The notes under the pieces: model-generated
Told to the model about the DNA's origin: nothing
The model's database searches: none
Seen by the model: only the letters and a program-made list of their open reading frames with translations
Part shown: in pieces, positions 12,240-28,579 of the stretch
Numbering within the stretch: position 1 is the stretch's first letter
How the letters are laid out: each line of letters opens with the position of its first letter
Source: Tubiluchus corallicola
Taxonomy: Eukaryota; Priapulida; Priapulimorpha; Priapulimorphida; Tubiluchidae
Length of the DNA: 64,000 bases
Direction of reading: 5' to 3'
Assembly: GCA_030141605.1 (NCBI GenBank)
Contig: JAQGDQ010000223.1
Coordinates: forward strand, 256,704 to 320,703
Translations under genes and position numbers: made by a program

Positions 12240-12257
12240 TTTTCTTTTGCTAGAAGC
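12192..12257 (-). CDS. Gene 2 exon with start codon and signal peptide
   Basis: The ATG is at 12,239 and 16 hydrophobic codons run to donor GTACGG at 12,191. Positions 12,240-12,257 are untranslated leader after acceptor CGATTTAG. The 48-bp phase-0 coding length is identical to that of gene 3. Confidence 0.8.
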
Positions 12258-12836
12258 CTAAATCGAAAAAATATAATTTCAGTATAAGAAGACATGAAAA
12301 AATTAGCACAAAAAGCAGTTACTTTACTTTTGTAGTTATAGCAAATAATTACAACATTGCGATTAAAAACGGAAATGCAAAAAATGCACCGTTCCAGAAA
12401 TGCCTTATGAATCAGCTATCAATTGTTACTAAATAAACGACTTTTTGCAAAAGTTAATTTTAAAAACAAAAAAGTGGGTGACATTTTATGAAAGCTTTAA
12501 ATTTAAGATCGGTAAATTTAACATTTCGATACTTCTTCTCTCGTCTTGAATAGATTTTTGGGTAGAGAAATAAAAACAACATGTAAGGATGTAGCATAAA
12601 AAATTTAAAGACCATGCAAGAGTTTTTGAAAGACACATGCAAAGTAATTTAACATTGAATTATTATAGAATAATTATTGTTGGTAAGCCTGCATAGCTAA
12701 GCTTAGTCTACAGAGGCTTTGTAAATATGCAACGCTCCGAAATTACGTTACAAGAGTAAAACAATTTAGAAAATTTTATTGATAGTTAAGTAGAAAAATA
12801 AAAATCAAACTTATTTTAAAAGCTAATTTACTGTAC

Positions 12837-12895
12837 CTTTCTGTACGGTACCAGCACAATTTCTGTCACTTTCACTCAACTCTACTTAATGATAA
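12837..12895 (-). other. Gene 2 non-coding leader exon
   Basis: Predicted from a TATA box at about 12,917-12,930 (start about 25-30 bp downstream) and a donor, AAAG followed by GTACAG, ending at 12,837. It contains GTGAAAGTGA (12,866-12,875, minus strand), which is also found in the leader of gene 3. The exact transcription start is inferred. Confidence 0.5.
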
Positions 12896-12916
12896 GAGCC
12901 ATTCGTCTTTCATTCA

Positions 12917-12944
12917 TTTTAATATATACCAACCCGGTGAAAGT
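12917..12944 (-). promoter_or_regulatory. Gene 2 promoter: ACTTTCAC motif plus TATA box
   Basis: On the minus strand ACTTTCAC (12,944-12,937) is followed about 9 bp later by TATATATTAAAA. Gene 3 has the same motif at nearly the same spacing from its TATA box. Confidence 0.6.
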
Positions 12945-14565
12945 AATGACCTACATATTCGCAGATTGTCCATGATTTATCTGACCTACATAAAATCAGC
13001 GATGTTTTGCCGATGAAAGAGAAGATCGTACCTTAGGAAGATATTATCAAGTTCAGACTTCTATCGCTTTATCGCTTTCTACGCTTGCTTTGTTGTAAAG
13101 ATCATAAAATGCGATTTCGGAGGGCTGATACAAACTTCCATGAGATCTTCAGAAGCTCGCGTCAGGAACGAGCTGAAAGTTACATCAGAATCCGTTCTCT
13201 AGTCGAAGTGCGAACTCATATCTTCTATTCGCAGGTTGACGGCATTTTTCATACCAACGCGATGTAAACTACAACCGGCCAACTATCCGATAGCTATTAT
13301 ATTAAAATTTTATCGGGTTAACAAACCGATTTTAGTAAAGTTCAATCTGCACTGTGAAGTTGACGTGCACGCTCTAAAATTTTAAGTGATGTCTTACATG
13401 TATCTAACATAGCGGTAAGTAAGTAAGTAAATAAATAAGATTCTTATTTAAACTCGATAGCTAGGATGAGCCATAAGCTCCTTTACATCTAGGTCGAGTG
13501 TATTAAAACAGTACCATATAAATTAGCATAAAAAGTGCAAAATATGAAATACAATTTAAAATTACGCAAATTTTACATGTATGTACAAAATTAGCCAGTA
13601 AATAAAAGATTTTGAGGTTTAAATTCAGCTGATAATTGATAAAATGAGTAAAAATCAGTATACGTTGGACTGTGGAAAGCAGACATATATTAATTGTATG
13701 TTACTACCTTATCCAAATCTAATACTCTAATGAACCGGCTTCTTCTGGTTTTGAGGAAACTATAGAGCGTGCATTACTGACTGGCAATGTGGGTCTGTAG
13801 GCTTCACTTTTATTCTATTATTTACTTGTTAAAATGAAGATAACAGGAAGCGCCCACTTAAAGCAAAGACATGGCTTTTATTCAGACACAAATATCTGCA
13901 ACGTTTCGACCAAATTTGTTCGAAACAATTCACCTAAATAAACATACACTGTGTGGAAATTACAAAAATCAACATTGAATAAAGAAAATGAGACAAATAA
14001 TAACTTGTGAGCCTACAAATCGTGTGATACAAAGCCAAATGACAGAAAAAATAAAGTTATGTTACTCCAACAGAATTTATTTTCTGACTAATGCCTGTGA
14101 GTGGTAATAACAGAAACCTTTGCATCAGGCATGAACAACACTGTAAATGAGCAGCTACAAGGAGATTTTGTTGTTTTGTAAAACAAAAAACAAATTTAGA
14201 CTTAACTTAAACTTAATAAACTTATGTTTAAACTAGACGTGAACCTTTAAATAATCGCTTTTACATCACATTTGCACTATGTAAAGCACTTTTTCTATAG
14301 TGCTTCGCTCTGTAGTTACTTCTAAAACAATTTGCAAACTGACGTGTCTCTTATAGTTGTACCATTTCTATCATGAAAGTGTTCATTTCACTTGGTTTTT
14401 TGGAGTATCCAGTTAAACTGGTATTAATGCCAGACAGCTAAAAACATAAAAATTGTTTGTTTGTAAAAGACATAAAAGTTATTAAAAGAAACCAGCTGTT
14501 TCAAATTGTCATTCTCGTTTCAACAATTTCACGGCTTACGTGTTTTTTTGTTTTTACAAATAATT

Positions 14566-15037
14566 CAAGAAAACATAAGGATTTTTCATGTCCTACACCA
14601 TTTTGAAGTGCGGCAAAAAGTAATTTTAAGACCTATAATAATGCCCAAGCGATTCTGATAATTAAATGTAAGTTAAAAACTTAATTAACGGTAGATAGTG
14701 ATGACATCACAACTGAATGCAATTTTATACAGCGCAAGTATTCTACGAGCGAGTTGCACCCTTTTACGAATATTGAAGCATAGTGCTACCGTACAACATT
14801 CAACGTGGTACAAAATTTCAACAAATTTTAAGTTTAAAATTCTAATTTAAAGTTTACGCCGTGCTCACGTCGTAAACGAACACGGAGAAGTATAGCACCC
14901 GTTTTTTTTGTGCAGGAGTTTCCGTAATGCAGGCGCTAGTGCCCATCTAACTAGCGAATGGCGAAATAGCCGGCCGAACCTTTCTGTAGTAATAATTCTT
15001 TCATGCAAGTCTTGAAGAAACAGATTGTTCCCTTTCA
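14566..15037 (+). mobile_element. TTAA-flanked MITE family, copy 2 (degenerate ends)
   Basis: Matches copy 1 along most of its length: the TTTTTCATGTCCTAC block, the AACTTAATTAACGG segment, and the block around TTCCGTAATGCAGGCGCTAG. The terminal repeats are worn (CAAGAAAAC on the left, TGTTCCCTTTCAA on the right), and the TTAA sites are not intact. Confidence 0.75.
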
Positions 15038-17029
15038 ATATTTAATTATATTTTACCAGTCATATTGTTTTGAAGTGCAGTTTAACAAGGGACTGGTTTT
15101 TCCTTTAAGTATTACTAAGAAAGATAAGTCAAGAAATTCTTACAGTCTGGCATTCTTTACAGATGTCAATGTAGTAGTTGAAGTGCTCTCTACCATGGTA
15201 AAACTTTCGGACATTTTATTTTTTGTATATATATTTTATAATAGTATGCACTTTTTTAATGCACGGAATAAATTTTAAATAATAAATAAATAAATTTTAA
15301 AGCAAAAATGTGCGAGCATGTGTTTTTTGTAGAACAGGCAAGAAACAAAAAAGTCCTTCACAGTTTAGCACTCAAGAGCAGAATTTTTTACCTCTGGAAG
15401 CAGCTGATTTTAATATTTTTGGCATTTTGGTCAGGGGTACAGAACTTGGGATATTTTAATCAAAGAAACCTCATCAGTGTATTAAAACAAGCGTTCTCTA
15501 AAATTTAATGTGCAAAGTAGTTCTATTTCATTAGCTCTGTTTTCTAACAGTAATTTATAATTTATTTTACTGTAACTTGCAGGATTGATTGTATCAGCAG
15601 GAATGATAAAGACACTTATTTAAAGACGCTGGAACAACTGGCAATATTTTTACCCAGAGGCAACTATATAAACGACTCTTACAGGAATATTGTTGCACCA
15701 CAAATAAATCACAAACAAATAACGCAAATATCAATTGTTTGCAGGAGGTCATGAGATTCGAACTCAGATGACTGCCGAGTATTGAAGTTAAACGTGTGCT
15801 TGTGGGTGGCACTTTTTTAAAGTTTTCAAGTTTTTAGCAATTAAGTTATATTTAAAAAAGAAGTGTTATTTGGCTTGCATTAATATCTTTTGTTTTGTTT
15901 TGTTTCGTTTCGTTCTGTCTTGTTCTGTTTGATTTTATTTTGTTTTGTTTTGCTTTTCTAACAAAAGGAAATGAGAAGTTTTGTGTGGAAATTCAACCAT
16001 ACCAATCACATGCCTGTTTTGACCAATCACCAGTTTGTTGCTTATTCACTTCATGTTCTGACACTATCCCTTTGATGTAAATTGTGGATGTGGAATTGTG
16101 GACCAGTTGTTAATTGTTGGTTAGAGCAAACGCTACGTTGTTCGTTCGGTGAGACAGGCTTTTTGGCATCCACAAATGCCGGCTTGAAACGTCCTGAACC
16201 AGTGTCAGGTTCCTTTTGGCATGTGCCTTTGAGATAAAATTCTAAGTCCCATTAGCTTTAGTGGTAATGCACATTTTCCTTGTAAATTTCAGTATATGGG
16301 TAAACCACTCCGAGAATTCACTGCGTTACTGAAACTCCCCTTGAAATGACTTGAGTTGGTCTACAGACTGCCTTGTATTAATTTTTGAAAATCTATAGGC
16401 AGATTATGCAAAATTGTTTCTTCAGAAAAAAAATTCGAGCAACATATGGCTGTAGATGGTTATCTGGTTGCTCATTCAAACCGACTAAAGCATTTTGGTC
16501 AGTGTCGGATTTTGCTGATTTTTTTTCACTGTCAGTGTTACTGAAGTAGAGCATGAAGTCGTATTGTGCATCAGTCGGTACCATCCTGCACTTTCCAGCT
16601 CCTTATCCATCTCACGCTGAGTGTTTGAATGTGGATTCACCAGAGTAACTGCATAAACATCCACTCCCACGTGCTATTACTGAATCTCATTCAATAGGCA
16701 AGGTCGCCAATAAGTAGCAAAGTGAAAGTAAATGTTAAATTTCACCAACTGATGGGGACTTGCTTTGTACAAAATGATTGTTCAGTGTATAGGAGTAATT
16801 TAAGCGCGTGCGAAGCGATTTTTGTTTTTATATTTCAGGACAAATTGGGGTCACTGAAGCAAAAAATAATAATAAAGAAATACACAAACTAAGACAAAGA
16901 TGTGTTACCGACAATTATGCACTTTTATAAAAAAAATAAGCTTGTATTAAGCTACATAGCTGCCACGTGCATTTTAAACTGACAAAATTTTAAGAATTTT
17001 AAAAGATCAATTACTACTTCACGCGGGGA

Positions 17030-17335
17030 AAACTATCCAGTTCGCTCACGCGAGCGTCCTTTATGCGAATGGCTCGTGCCCGCCTGGGTTCGATACTCAC
17101 TCTAGGTGATTTTATTCGTCATATTCATTCTGGTTGTTTACCGTGTACAGGGAGAATGCATTTACTCCCAAACATGGATAAGATATCTTTGTCAGTTCAG
17201 TGGCTCATTTTAGAGGTCTGGCCTTGATAACAAGCCAGATGCCGGTCTTGCCACAACCATTCACGTTGAATAGGCGCAGTCACTATGTGGTACATTAATG
17301 CTTGCAGTTTGCTGATTTGTACAAAAAATAAAAAG
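17030..17335 (+). repeat. SINE-like repeat family B, copy 1
   Basis: Begins with a tRNA-like stretch (CCTGGGTTCGATACTCAC resembles a pol III B box). From about 17,197 it continues with sequence shared with 47,700-47,825: GTTCAGTG, then CCTTGATAAC, AGCCAGAT, CCGGTC and GCTTGCAG. The end is A-rich. There is no coding capacity. Confidence 0.55.
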
Positions 17336-17749
17336 AAGAAAATTAATGTTGGGACAAATTACTCAAAATAGTTTTGGTAGCGAGTAAAGATGGCTTTTAA
17401 GCGAGCGATAATTTTGACGCTTTTGTAGTTCTGAGTTTTGAGTTTCAGTCCCATGATATTTCAAACCATTTCGGCCTGCCCAAGTTCACTGTAATAGTAT
17501 TCGTAATCCAATTCTCGCCAAAGATCTGGAAATAATACCGATGTGAATTTTCAAGAAAATGTTGATTCAAATGATTTGCATCACTCTTGAGAATCTCAAA
17601 CATGATACACGCTTTTGCGGGGATTTTATGAGGAGAGCCCACGCATAGTAATTAAGTAGATGTTCACGTGGAATTCCCTCAACTGCATTCTGCTGTTAAC
17701 TGTCTTCCTCTCTAGCACATTTCATCTGATACTCTATATTGTTTATTAT

Positions 17750-17798
17750 AATAATAATAATAATAATTATCATCATCATCATCATCATCATCATTATT
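17750..17798. repeat. Compound TAA/TCA microsatellite
   Basis: Consecutive TAA units followed by TCA units. Confidence 0.85.
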
Positions 17799-20400
17799 AA
17801 GAACATTTATAAAATATACATTATTTTATAAAAGATGAGACTGGCAGGTACGTTAGTTTTTAGGTCAGCCTAGTAATCTAATCTCAGTCTTAATCTTAAT
17901 CTTAATCTATATTATGAAAAAGCAAACTAAAATACGGCAGTTTACATTTGATAAAATGCGCACTACTTACATTAAAAATATGATAAAATAAAAAATCGAT
18001 AAAATATATAATATATACATTATTATATTAGGTAATTAAGTAAATACGAGTATATACCCAATGTGTGAGTTCTGTCTGCGTAGTGTGTAGTCTTTTTTGC
18101 ATTGTAATGCATTGCGTTGTATTTGTAATGTATTGTTATGAAATGTAAACTGTAGTGTGCTGAATCGACAATAAATTAGTATATACAAAGTGTAAATTTA
18201 TCAAAATTGGGAGTAATCACTGAACTAAGGTAAAATGTTTTATAAAAATCTATTAAATATGTAATATTTTAGCAAAAATGTTTAGGACTAGCTTTCAACT
18301 TTAAACTAACAGACTGGATGAAGTGAGAAATTCAAAATTGAATTGAGAGTTAGCTATGTAAAGATTACGCACTTCCTTCACATGTTTTGTCCATAAACCC
18401 TGAAATTGTGCTTTGGATTAAAGCTGTTGACTTAGAAGTTACGCATAATAGATTTCTAGGAAATACGCGTGATGCTACAAATGTAAGCTATAGCCACTTT
18501 CACTTATTTGTCGAGAATTCATAAACGATCTCCATGGAATGTTGCATTGAACCAATTTGAAAACGTGCTAGCACAAGAGAAAATAATTTCCGTATCTGCT
18601 GTTATAGTTTTAGTTGTTTAACTCCTCCAGGAGCGCACCTTTCAAATGAATTTTATACAACCTATGACTTTTCTGCTACTGTATGAGCACAGACGTAGCT
18701 AAATGACTGCAAATTAGGTACTGTTCTATTTAGGAGAATCTTTGCTATCCAATCACGCTATTTTGTTTAAACATTTGTAAGCGATTTAATCAGATAAAAA
18801 TAAGAAAAACACACAATTTTGTAGCTTACATTGTGTAGCTTAATGTAGTGCACACTCGCGTGATCGTACACACTATTTTATCGATCGTCTGCTTGCTGCA
18901 GCCAAGAGAACCGTCTACTGTGCATAGTTTCAGGAAAAGCCAACGGATCAGCCAAGGAGAAATTAAGGTGTCCTTTCATTTTTAACACAAATTTCTCCAA
19001 TTTAGACGATGCCGTTTGCTGAAGCACATGTATGTTCTCATTGTTCTGACTGACAGCTATTATAAGTTTTTTTTGAAAATCACCAAAAAAGTATTACAGT
19101 TTAGTTACCGAAAGAAAACAGAAACAGACTTATCGATGATACGTTTGACAGAAATGAATATAAATTAAGAGCAAGTTTGCTAAACTTAGTAGATACACAA
19201 GGAAGACGTATATCATTTATATTATTAATTATTGTACAAATCCAACTTGCATATTTATAATATCATGAACAAAAATACACTTTGATTTATAAAGCACACT
19301 TGCGTTACCATAAAAATAAAGTTACCACAAATCAGGTTGTCAAGGTAACAGTAATAATGCTGAAACGTTTTAACGTAAAAAATTAATACAGATCATACAT
19401 ACGGACATACGTACAACATAAAAGCTCACATCATTAACCATGCTTCTTGTAGTTAGTTAACTGACTTTTGTAGATGGAATGTAATTATCAATACCTATTG
19501 AGAGAAAAATGCAGAATTGGATAAACTTTAAAGCTGTATATAATTTTGTTATGTTACTTAGAATTAATTATTTTGTAACAGGTTGTTTGGTTGTTTTGAG
19601 TAGGGTCTACTATTAATGTTGATTGCTTATGAAGGAAATGCAATCTAACTAATTATTACACTCAACATTATGAGATAAGAAACTGAATCGACAGCCTGGG
19701 CACACTTAAAGAAGTTATGCTGCGGTAATCCATTTAATAACCAGATTCGGCGTTGCTTAAACTTAGTAGTCACGCATACTTCAGTATAATAATGAAAATA
19801 TTTACGAGTAATGCAGTCCCTGTATAGTTTCGTAGTTCTGCAATTTTATACACAACATACATATGCTGTCTATTATTTCCTATATTTTAGCACTGCGTAC
19901 CTGGCGGTATACATCACAATTGAATACAATGGTAACTAATACTGTCGAAAAGGGGACAGTAACTTATTTAGTACTGAGTTAGCCTATACATATATGATAA
20001 AAAAGGAGTACATTTTGGCTCAGATCTTTGGCTCAAACAATAGTACTTATCTAAATCTGTTTTAGCACTACCAACATTGAAGCATCACTGACATAAATGC
20101 GCATAAATGAAGAAAAGATAGTCATGCCTTACTATTAGCTTAATTAAGAGATTGGGTCTTAGACAATAATTCTTAAAGTTACGGATATGTTACGATTTTA
20201 AGAATTCTAACCGAAGCTCAGAAATTATGTGTAAGTGAAAAAAATGCATCCAAGCAAGATTTGCGCTATGATAACTATTAATAATCATTAATTTACTGAT
20301 AGCAATTTACTGAATAATTTACTCTGTGCGTGTCACTATAACTTCATATATCGTGGTCCCTAGAGCAGCCAATGTTTCAACGATATAGCATTTCTCTTGA

Positions 20401-20601
20401 CACGGTTTGCAAGAAGCCAACAATTTGGCAATAACTGAATCAGAAGCAATAATTGAACAACATTACAATGTTGATTTTCCAGACATCGTAAGGTTCCAAT
20501 GGACCTTACTGAACCGAATGGATCAAATCCTGTATCTTACTGCATTGAGACTCAAGCAGCTTGAGACTCAACTGGATGGAAAGACGGCTAATTTACTGTA
20601 A
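20401..20601 (+). CDS. Possible terminal exon, unassigned
   Basis: An open frame of about 66 codons ends in TAA. Its predicted peptide looks coding-like, ending RLKQLETQLDGKTANLL, with an amphipathic helical look. It has no ATG and AG dinucleotides near 20,413, so it could be the last exon of an upstream plus-strand gene, or a chance ORF. No family is recognised. It would end only ~100 bp from the stop of gene 3 on the opposite strand. Confidence 0.25.
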   Translation, partial: HGLQEANNLAITESEAIIEQHYNVDFPDIVRFQWTLLNRMDQILYLTALRLKQLETQLDGKTANLL

Positions 20602-20698
20602 ATAACTTATCTGTTTAGTAGTTTGAGTAATAGGAATTTCGCATTATATTCCCAGTTAGAATAAGTTGCTCGTAAGTGAGGAGAAAGAAAGGTTCCGA

Positions 20699-22927
<2,229 letters not shown>

Positions 22928-23176
22928 CGTCGTTTGTGATTGTATTAATTTCTGAAATTACATAAAATGTTTAAAAGAAAAAATTATGACAACACGTGCT
23001 TGCACTAAATTTGTTAACACTTAACTATAGTTTTTCTACAAAATACGAGGCACGAATTAATATCATTCAGTCATGAGCAACGAATATACAGTGAAACTAT
23101 ACATGTATTACAATATAATATTATTTCACTTTCACCAAACTTTTGCCTATTCTTCATTAAACTTCTTGTACGTACG

Positions 23177-23200
23177 CTTTTATATCACGTCAGTGAAAGT
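23177..23200 (-). promoter_or_regulatory. Gene 3 promoter: ACTTTCAC motif plus TATA box
   Basis: On the minus strand ACTTTCAC (23,200-23,193) is followed after about 8 bp by GATATAAAAG. GTGAAAGTGA sits further down at 23,126-23,135 in the presumed leader. The order and spacing match gene 2. Confidence 0.6.
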
Positions 23201-24430
<1,230 letters not shown>

Positions 24431-24439
24431 AAATCGCGT

Positions 24440-24890
24440 CAGGCGGTTTAGTCTGGTGGTAACGCGTCCGGTTTACGTCTGGGGGTTTTGAGTTCGATAC
24501 TGCGGCCGGGTAGTACCAAGGACTTTAGAAATGGTACGTGCTGTTGCCCTGCTGGCACGTGGTATATTTAGGATAAAGTGGGGTAATAATAGTTTCTGTT
24601 ATGTAGTTGTAGATTTGCCGGTTATTTACAGTCTGCAAAAAGTCTTTGAGCTTGTGTTAATTGTTTATCTTTTAGTGGGTTTTATGCCCCTGTATATAGT
24701 ATTTTTTAGTGATCTGTCTTGTGTTTTTATGCTTTGTTTCTGGTTGTGTATGTATGTATATATGTAAACTTTTATTAGTTTCTATCGTAATTTTGTAGTG
24801 TTTTTTAATTTTTATACAATGCTATGTACTTTTAAATGTATGAAATAAACTTCAAGTAAAAAAGTAATTATCTAAAAGTCGACTTTAAAT
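24440..24890 (+). mobile_element. tRNA-like SINE family A, copy 1
   Basis: The head resembles a tRNA: A-box-like TTTAGTCTGGTGGTAACGC near 24,447 and B-box-like GAGTTCGATAC near 24,490. A body shared with copies at 31.3 and 35.0 kb follows (ATGGTACGTGCTGTTGCCCT, AGTGGGG, GTCTTTGAGCTT), then a tail (CTAAAAGTCGACTTTAAAT) running into (ATT)n. About 200 bp between GTTTATCT and ATCTAAAAG is absent from copy 2, so this copy is longer or carries an insertion. Confidence 0.75.
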
Positions 24891-24899
24891 GAAGGTTAT

Positions 24900-24906
24900 T
24901 ATTAAA

Positions 24907-24996
<90 letters not shown>

Positions 24997-25015
24997 GTTA
25001 TTATTACTATTATTA
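24900..25015. repeat. (ATT)n microsatellite at the SINE tail
   Basis: About 115 bp of ATT units directly after the 3' end of SINE A copy 1. Confidence 0.95.
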
Positions 25016-25608
25016 TAGTGTTATTATACACATCGAGGTTTTATTTATGTGTGTAGTAACAGCTTCTTAGAAAATGTAAAGTAATGATTTTTTCGGTAGT
25101 TTTCAGTCATTCTCCATAGTTCAATACATCAGCGTGGGCTTTTTCACTGGACAAATATCATTCATACTAAAACGAGAAGAAAACAAACAAACAGCAAAAT
25201 AAAATCTAATTTTCAACAGGTGGTACTTATCCCTGAAAGTAGACTTAATTGTTATCCCTATTACTCTATATTACTTACCCAATTATTTTAATGGTCTATT
25301 TGGTTCTAAACTTTTATGGAGAACTGGCAATAAAAATAATTGGTTATATATTATATCTGATAAATTCTTGTTTTCCAACTACCATCGAAGACTTGTTAAT
25401 GAGGTTAAGATAACTTGTAGTCCTATAGATCTAACTGCAATTATGTTCCGCTAATGACTTTTCACGGTCATAGCACATGCGCACCAGAAACAGAACTTGA
25501 TTAATTTATCCCAAGTTGTGCTTTCTAGTCATCAACATCAGCTTTGAGTACGAATAACTGTAGCTGTTGGTTGCATTAGAAACCTAAAGCTCTCAAAAAC
25601 ATTTTTCA

Positions 25609-26215
25609 ATGAATAATTACTGCACCAGGTATGACAATTTAAAACACATTCGTCATAAAACTACAAAAGTTAGTCTGAAATAATTTAATGAATGTACATT
25701 AAAAGAGAACGCTTAACTCTATTTAGCAAGAATAATAAGCCTTGAATTAATTAGCTACATGGTCACTGGTATAGAGAACTGGTACTTGCAGTACAAGCAA
25801 ACAGATGATTACAAATAGAACTTTGGAGTTACAAAGCCTGCATGCGCAGGTTTGTTTTGGATCAAAGCACTGCTTGGAGCCGATTTTATAGTAGGACTCA
25901 TGAATTGCATGTCTTGTCACAGCATGTCGGTTCTGCGTCTTGTGTTCTTTCTACTCATTTTAGTCAAAGCCGGTGTATTGTAGAATGTCATTATTGAGTC
26001 TATTTTATTGAGCTCTATTGAGTCTACTTTACCTACGGCATTTTTAAATATTTGCAGAATTCCCGAGCTCGGAGTACTTTGTTTATGAACCTTATTGCTG
26101 AGCCTTTCTGTATTACACAATAGGAAATATTTGTTTCTTTTTGACATATTTACGGATAGGCCAAAAGCCCTTTTCAAAAACTTTCCTTTAACCGAAACCA
26201 GTTTAAAAAATGAAG
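25609..26215 (-). mobile_element. LINE remnant, second copy (3' part)
   Basis: On the minus strand a 86-codon ORF (25,917-26,177) carries the same FLLCNTERLS block and K-R-x-x-G-L-x-V-N-M motif as the LINE at 5.5 kb. The distal 3' sequence (GTAGTTTTATGACGAATGTG... then CCTGGTGCAGTAAT) matches the 3' end of that copy. Only the C-terminal and 3' portion is present, as expected of a 5'-truncated insertion. Confidence 0.85.
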
Positions 26216-26350
26216 ATTATATATCGTCTCAAAGACTATCAACGCCAAAAACATTTTAAACGTTACAAAGACATACATTGCTGTCAAAGAAGATTAATGA
26301 CAAATGTTGCGTAGGCGTATTTGTGGCTTTTGTTATATTAATGTAGTTAT

Positions 26351-26708
26351 CTATAATTTGCAAGTATGTACTTTCGTGATTAGTATACAGAGGCTACAAT
26401 AGGCTCTCAACAACAGACGTTTATTAGTTTCTGATAAATGAGTGACATTAGAAGTTCCATGCGCAGTGATGTTCTTGGTGTCATATATGGAAAACGTTCG
26501 CAGACTTCTGTAACTCGAGTTGACAACAGCTGTCAATTCTGAAGCAGCTGACTCATTCTTGTAATTGATGTTCTGGACTGGATGTGGCAGGGTGGCGTAT
26601 GCAGGACTGATGCGATCTGGATGAGTGATTGTGTAATGAAAGCCATCTTGTGAAGCTATTAGAACACGGTCATCTTTATTTTGGTTAACCATCTCTAAAT
26701 GTTTCCTT
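26351..26708 (-). CDS. Exon-like ORF; phase-compatible candidate last exon downstream of the reductase
   Basis: Open on the minus strand from about 26,708 to TAG at 26,351 (about 118 codons). The peptide starts RKHLEMVNQNKDDRVLIASQ and is not low-complexity; it contains Y-A-T-L-P and several N-x-S/T sites. No family is recognised. A CAG at 26,711-26,709 would act as a phase-2 acceptor, matching the phase-2 donor of aldo-keto reductase exon 9, but the pyrimidine tract is poor. A 119-residue tail would also be unusual for that family. It could equally be the last exon of another minus-strand gene. Confidence 0.35.
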
Positions 26709-26961
26709 CTGATAGTATTCTATAAGTATATGGTTAGACTAAACCTTTATAAAGACAATAGATACAGTTTGTGTTATCTTTCAAGATCTAGCTACATCAA
26801 GTTGATTTCAGGTATGTTTGTCAGTTTAATTTTAAGTTTGTTTTTTTAATTAGTAACTTTAACGTTTCTTCTAATTCAGCTTTTTAATGTAACTTTTTTA
26901 TGAATGTTGCATATTTTGCTTTAATAACAGCGACCTGTAATTCTACTGGTGTATCTCTCTG

Positions 26962-27010
26962 TACAGCTGATGAACTCCGCGAGGGACGAAAGCTTCAGCA
27001 GAAAAATAAA
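26962..27010 (+). ncRNA. Hammerhead-ribozyme-like core, degenerate
   Basis: CTGATGA is followed after a short stem-loop-like stretch (TCC, a GCGAG loop, GGA) by C-GAAA, the order of the hammerhead catalytic core. There is one extra base before the stem. I could not complete stems I and III or find a proper U-H cleavage site, so this is at best a decayed ribozyme or a mimic inside a repeat end. Confidence 0.25.
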
Positions 27011-28359
27011 GAATTTATTGAGACTTAATGAGCATTCTGACTTCTTCTATGAATATGGCAAGTCTCAGAAGAGCACTATCCTATTTTCAGGCTAATGCTT
27101 CTAAAATGATTATTGCCCCTTCTTTCCTTGACATGCTAGAAATTTGTGTTTTCTTGTTTTTATTGAGTACTTCACATCGCTGGTACATTTGATGTATAGT
27201 AGTAGATCTGTAATTTTGCAAGTATATTAAAATTTTAACGCTACGGACTGTTTTTCTGTTGAGGGAGAGGCAATACATATTGGTGCTCATCTAACAAATC
27301 TTCGCCTAATCAGTGTTTTATCTCAAATAATTATCGTAAGAAACTTGTTACGGTCCTGCTACGTCCGTCAGTTTTATTCCCTGCGTTAGCTAGATACAAC
27401 GCACCAACTTGCATACAAATCCACAGTTAATCCTACGAATGATAATCTTTTATTATTAAAAAAACATTAACAGGAATGTAACAAGAAATGAAAACGACAT
27501 TTTACAGAAAGTTAAATTGCAAGTTTTGCAAGAATTAACATTATTAATTTGTCAAATCAGTGACTAATGAGATGTCACGAACATTATTAATTGATTATGA
27601 TATGGTTTTCTAAACTTCGACTATCATAATTAATAATTACTGTATACTAACATAACAACGCTGAAGTTAAATACATTTTAGAACACAAATCTTTTTGAGG
27701 ATGGACGCAACTGATCAAACTATACAAACACTAAGTCATATAGATAATTTGGGAAAGACATTTTTCAAGCAATTCTAAACGTAAACCTGCACACAGACAG
27801 CGTTATTAGTCACTTCACAAAATCAATGTATTACATATATTTAAAATAAACACGAACTAAATAAGACTATAGGTAACAGACACTAATCATTTATTAAGAA
27901 TTACGCTAGCACAAAAAATTCTGTTATGCATAACTGAAAATCAAGATTTTAACTTGCAAATATGTTACTGTACAGTGCAAAATAATGTTTAAAATGGGAA
28001 GGAAACACAGGCAATACAGACTTTATAACCTATCACACAAAACGCGAATTATTTTCTTTGATAACATTCAAAGTAATCTACGTAAAATTTTAAAAACTAA
28101 ACGTGAGCTGTTACAATAACTGTTTGTATATACTACGTGCACCACATTGTGAAACGAGCAAATATGATTTCACACTTTACGCTTGATGAGTTACCAGATG
28201 ATTGTTAAGGGTGATTACTTTTCTCATCATTCTTTTTCAACGTCATTTGTTGTCCTTCAAAAAAGCAAAAAGCAGCTTACATGAGTTTTAAACAATGGCG
28301 ATTTAGCACACATATGAATAGGTAAAGACAGCTCCAAGTAAGGGGGTACGTACAACAAA

Positions 28360-28579
28360 CTGCAGTAGAATTTTTTCTTCAGCTTCTGTTAGAATGTAGT
28401 CATAAGTGCCCACAATGTTGGTACTTTTGAGATACATCTATAAATCCTGGCGCCTACTGGGGCAGAAATCAGTTACATCTCCTAAACCATCGGGCCCAGG
28501 TAAAAGTATGTATTTACTGATTTGTTGATGCACGTGAGACCACGTTCTAACAGAATCTGAAGAAAAAAATTCTATTGAA
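28360..28579. mobile_element. MITE with ~37-bp terminal inverted repeats
   Basis: The left end (around TAGAATTTTTTCTTCAG) and right end (around CTGAAGAAAAAAATTCTA) are inverted copies over about 37 bp with few mismatches. About 220 bp in total, with no ORF. Confidence 0.8.

Larger units (their letters stand above)
15038..20400. other. Intergenic; no gene recognised
   Basis: AT-rich sequence with short ORFs lacking recognisable motifs. It contains the SINE-like repeat at about 17.0-17.3 kb and a short TAA/TCA microsatellite at 17.75 kb. I see no exon chain. Confidence 0.4.

Noticed and set aside
24440-24520. tRNA gene
   Set aside because: A- and B-box-like motifs are present, but no cloverleaf closes, and the segment continues into a SINE body found at two other places.
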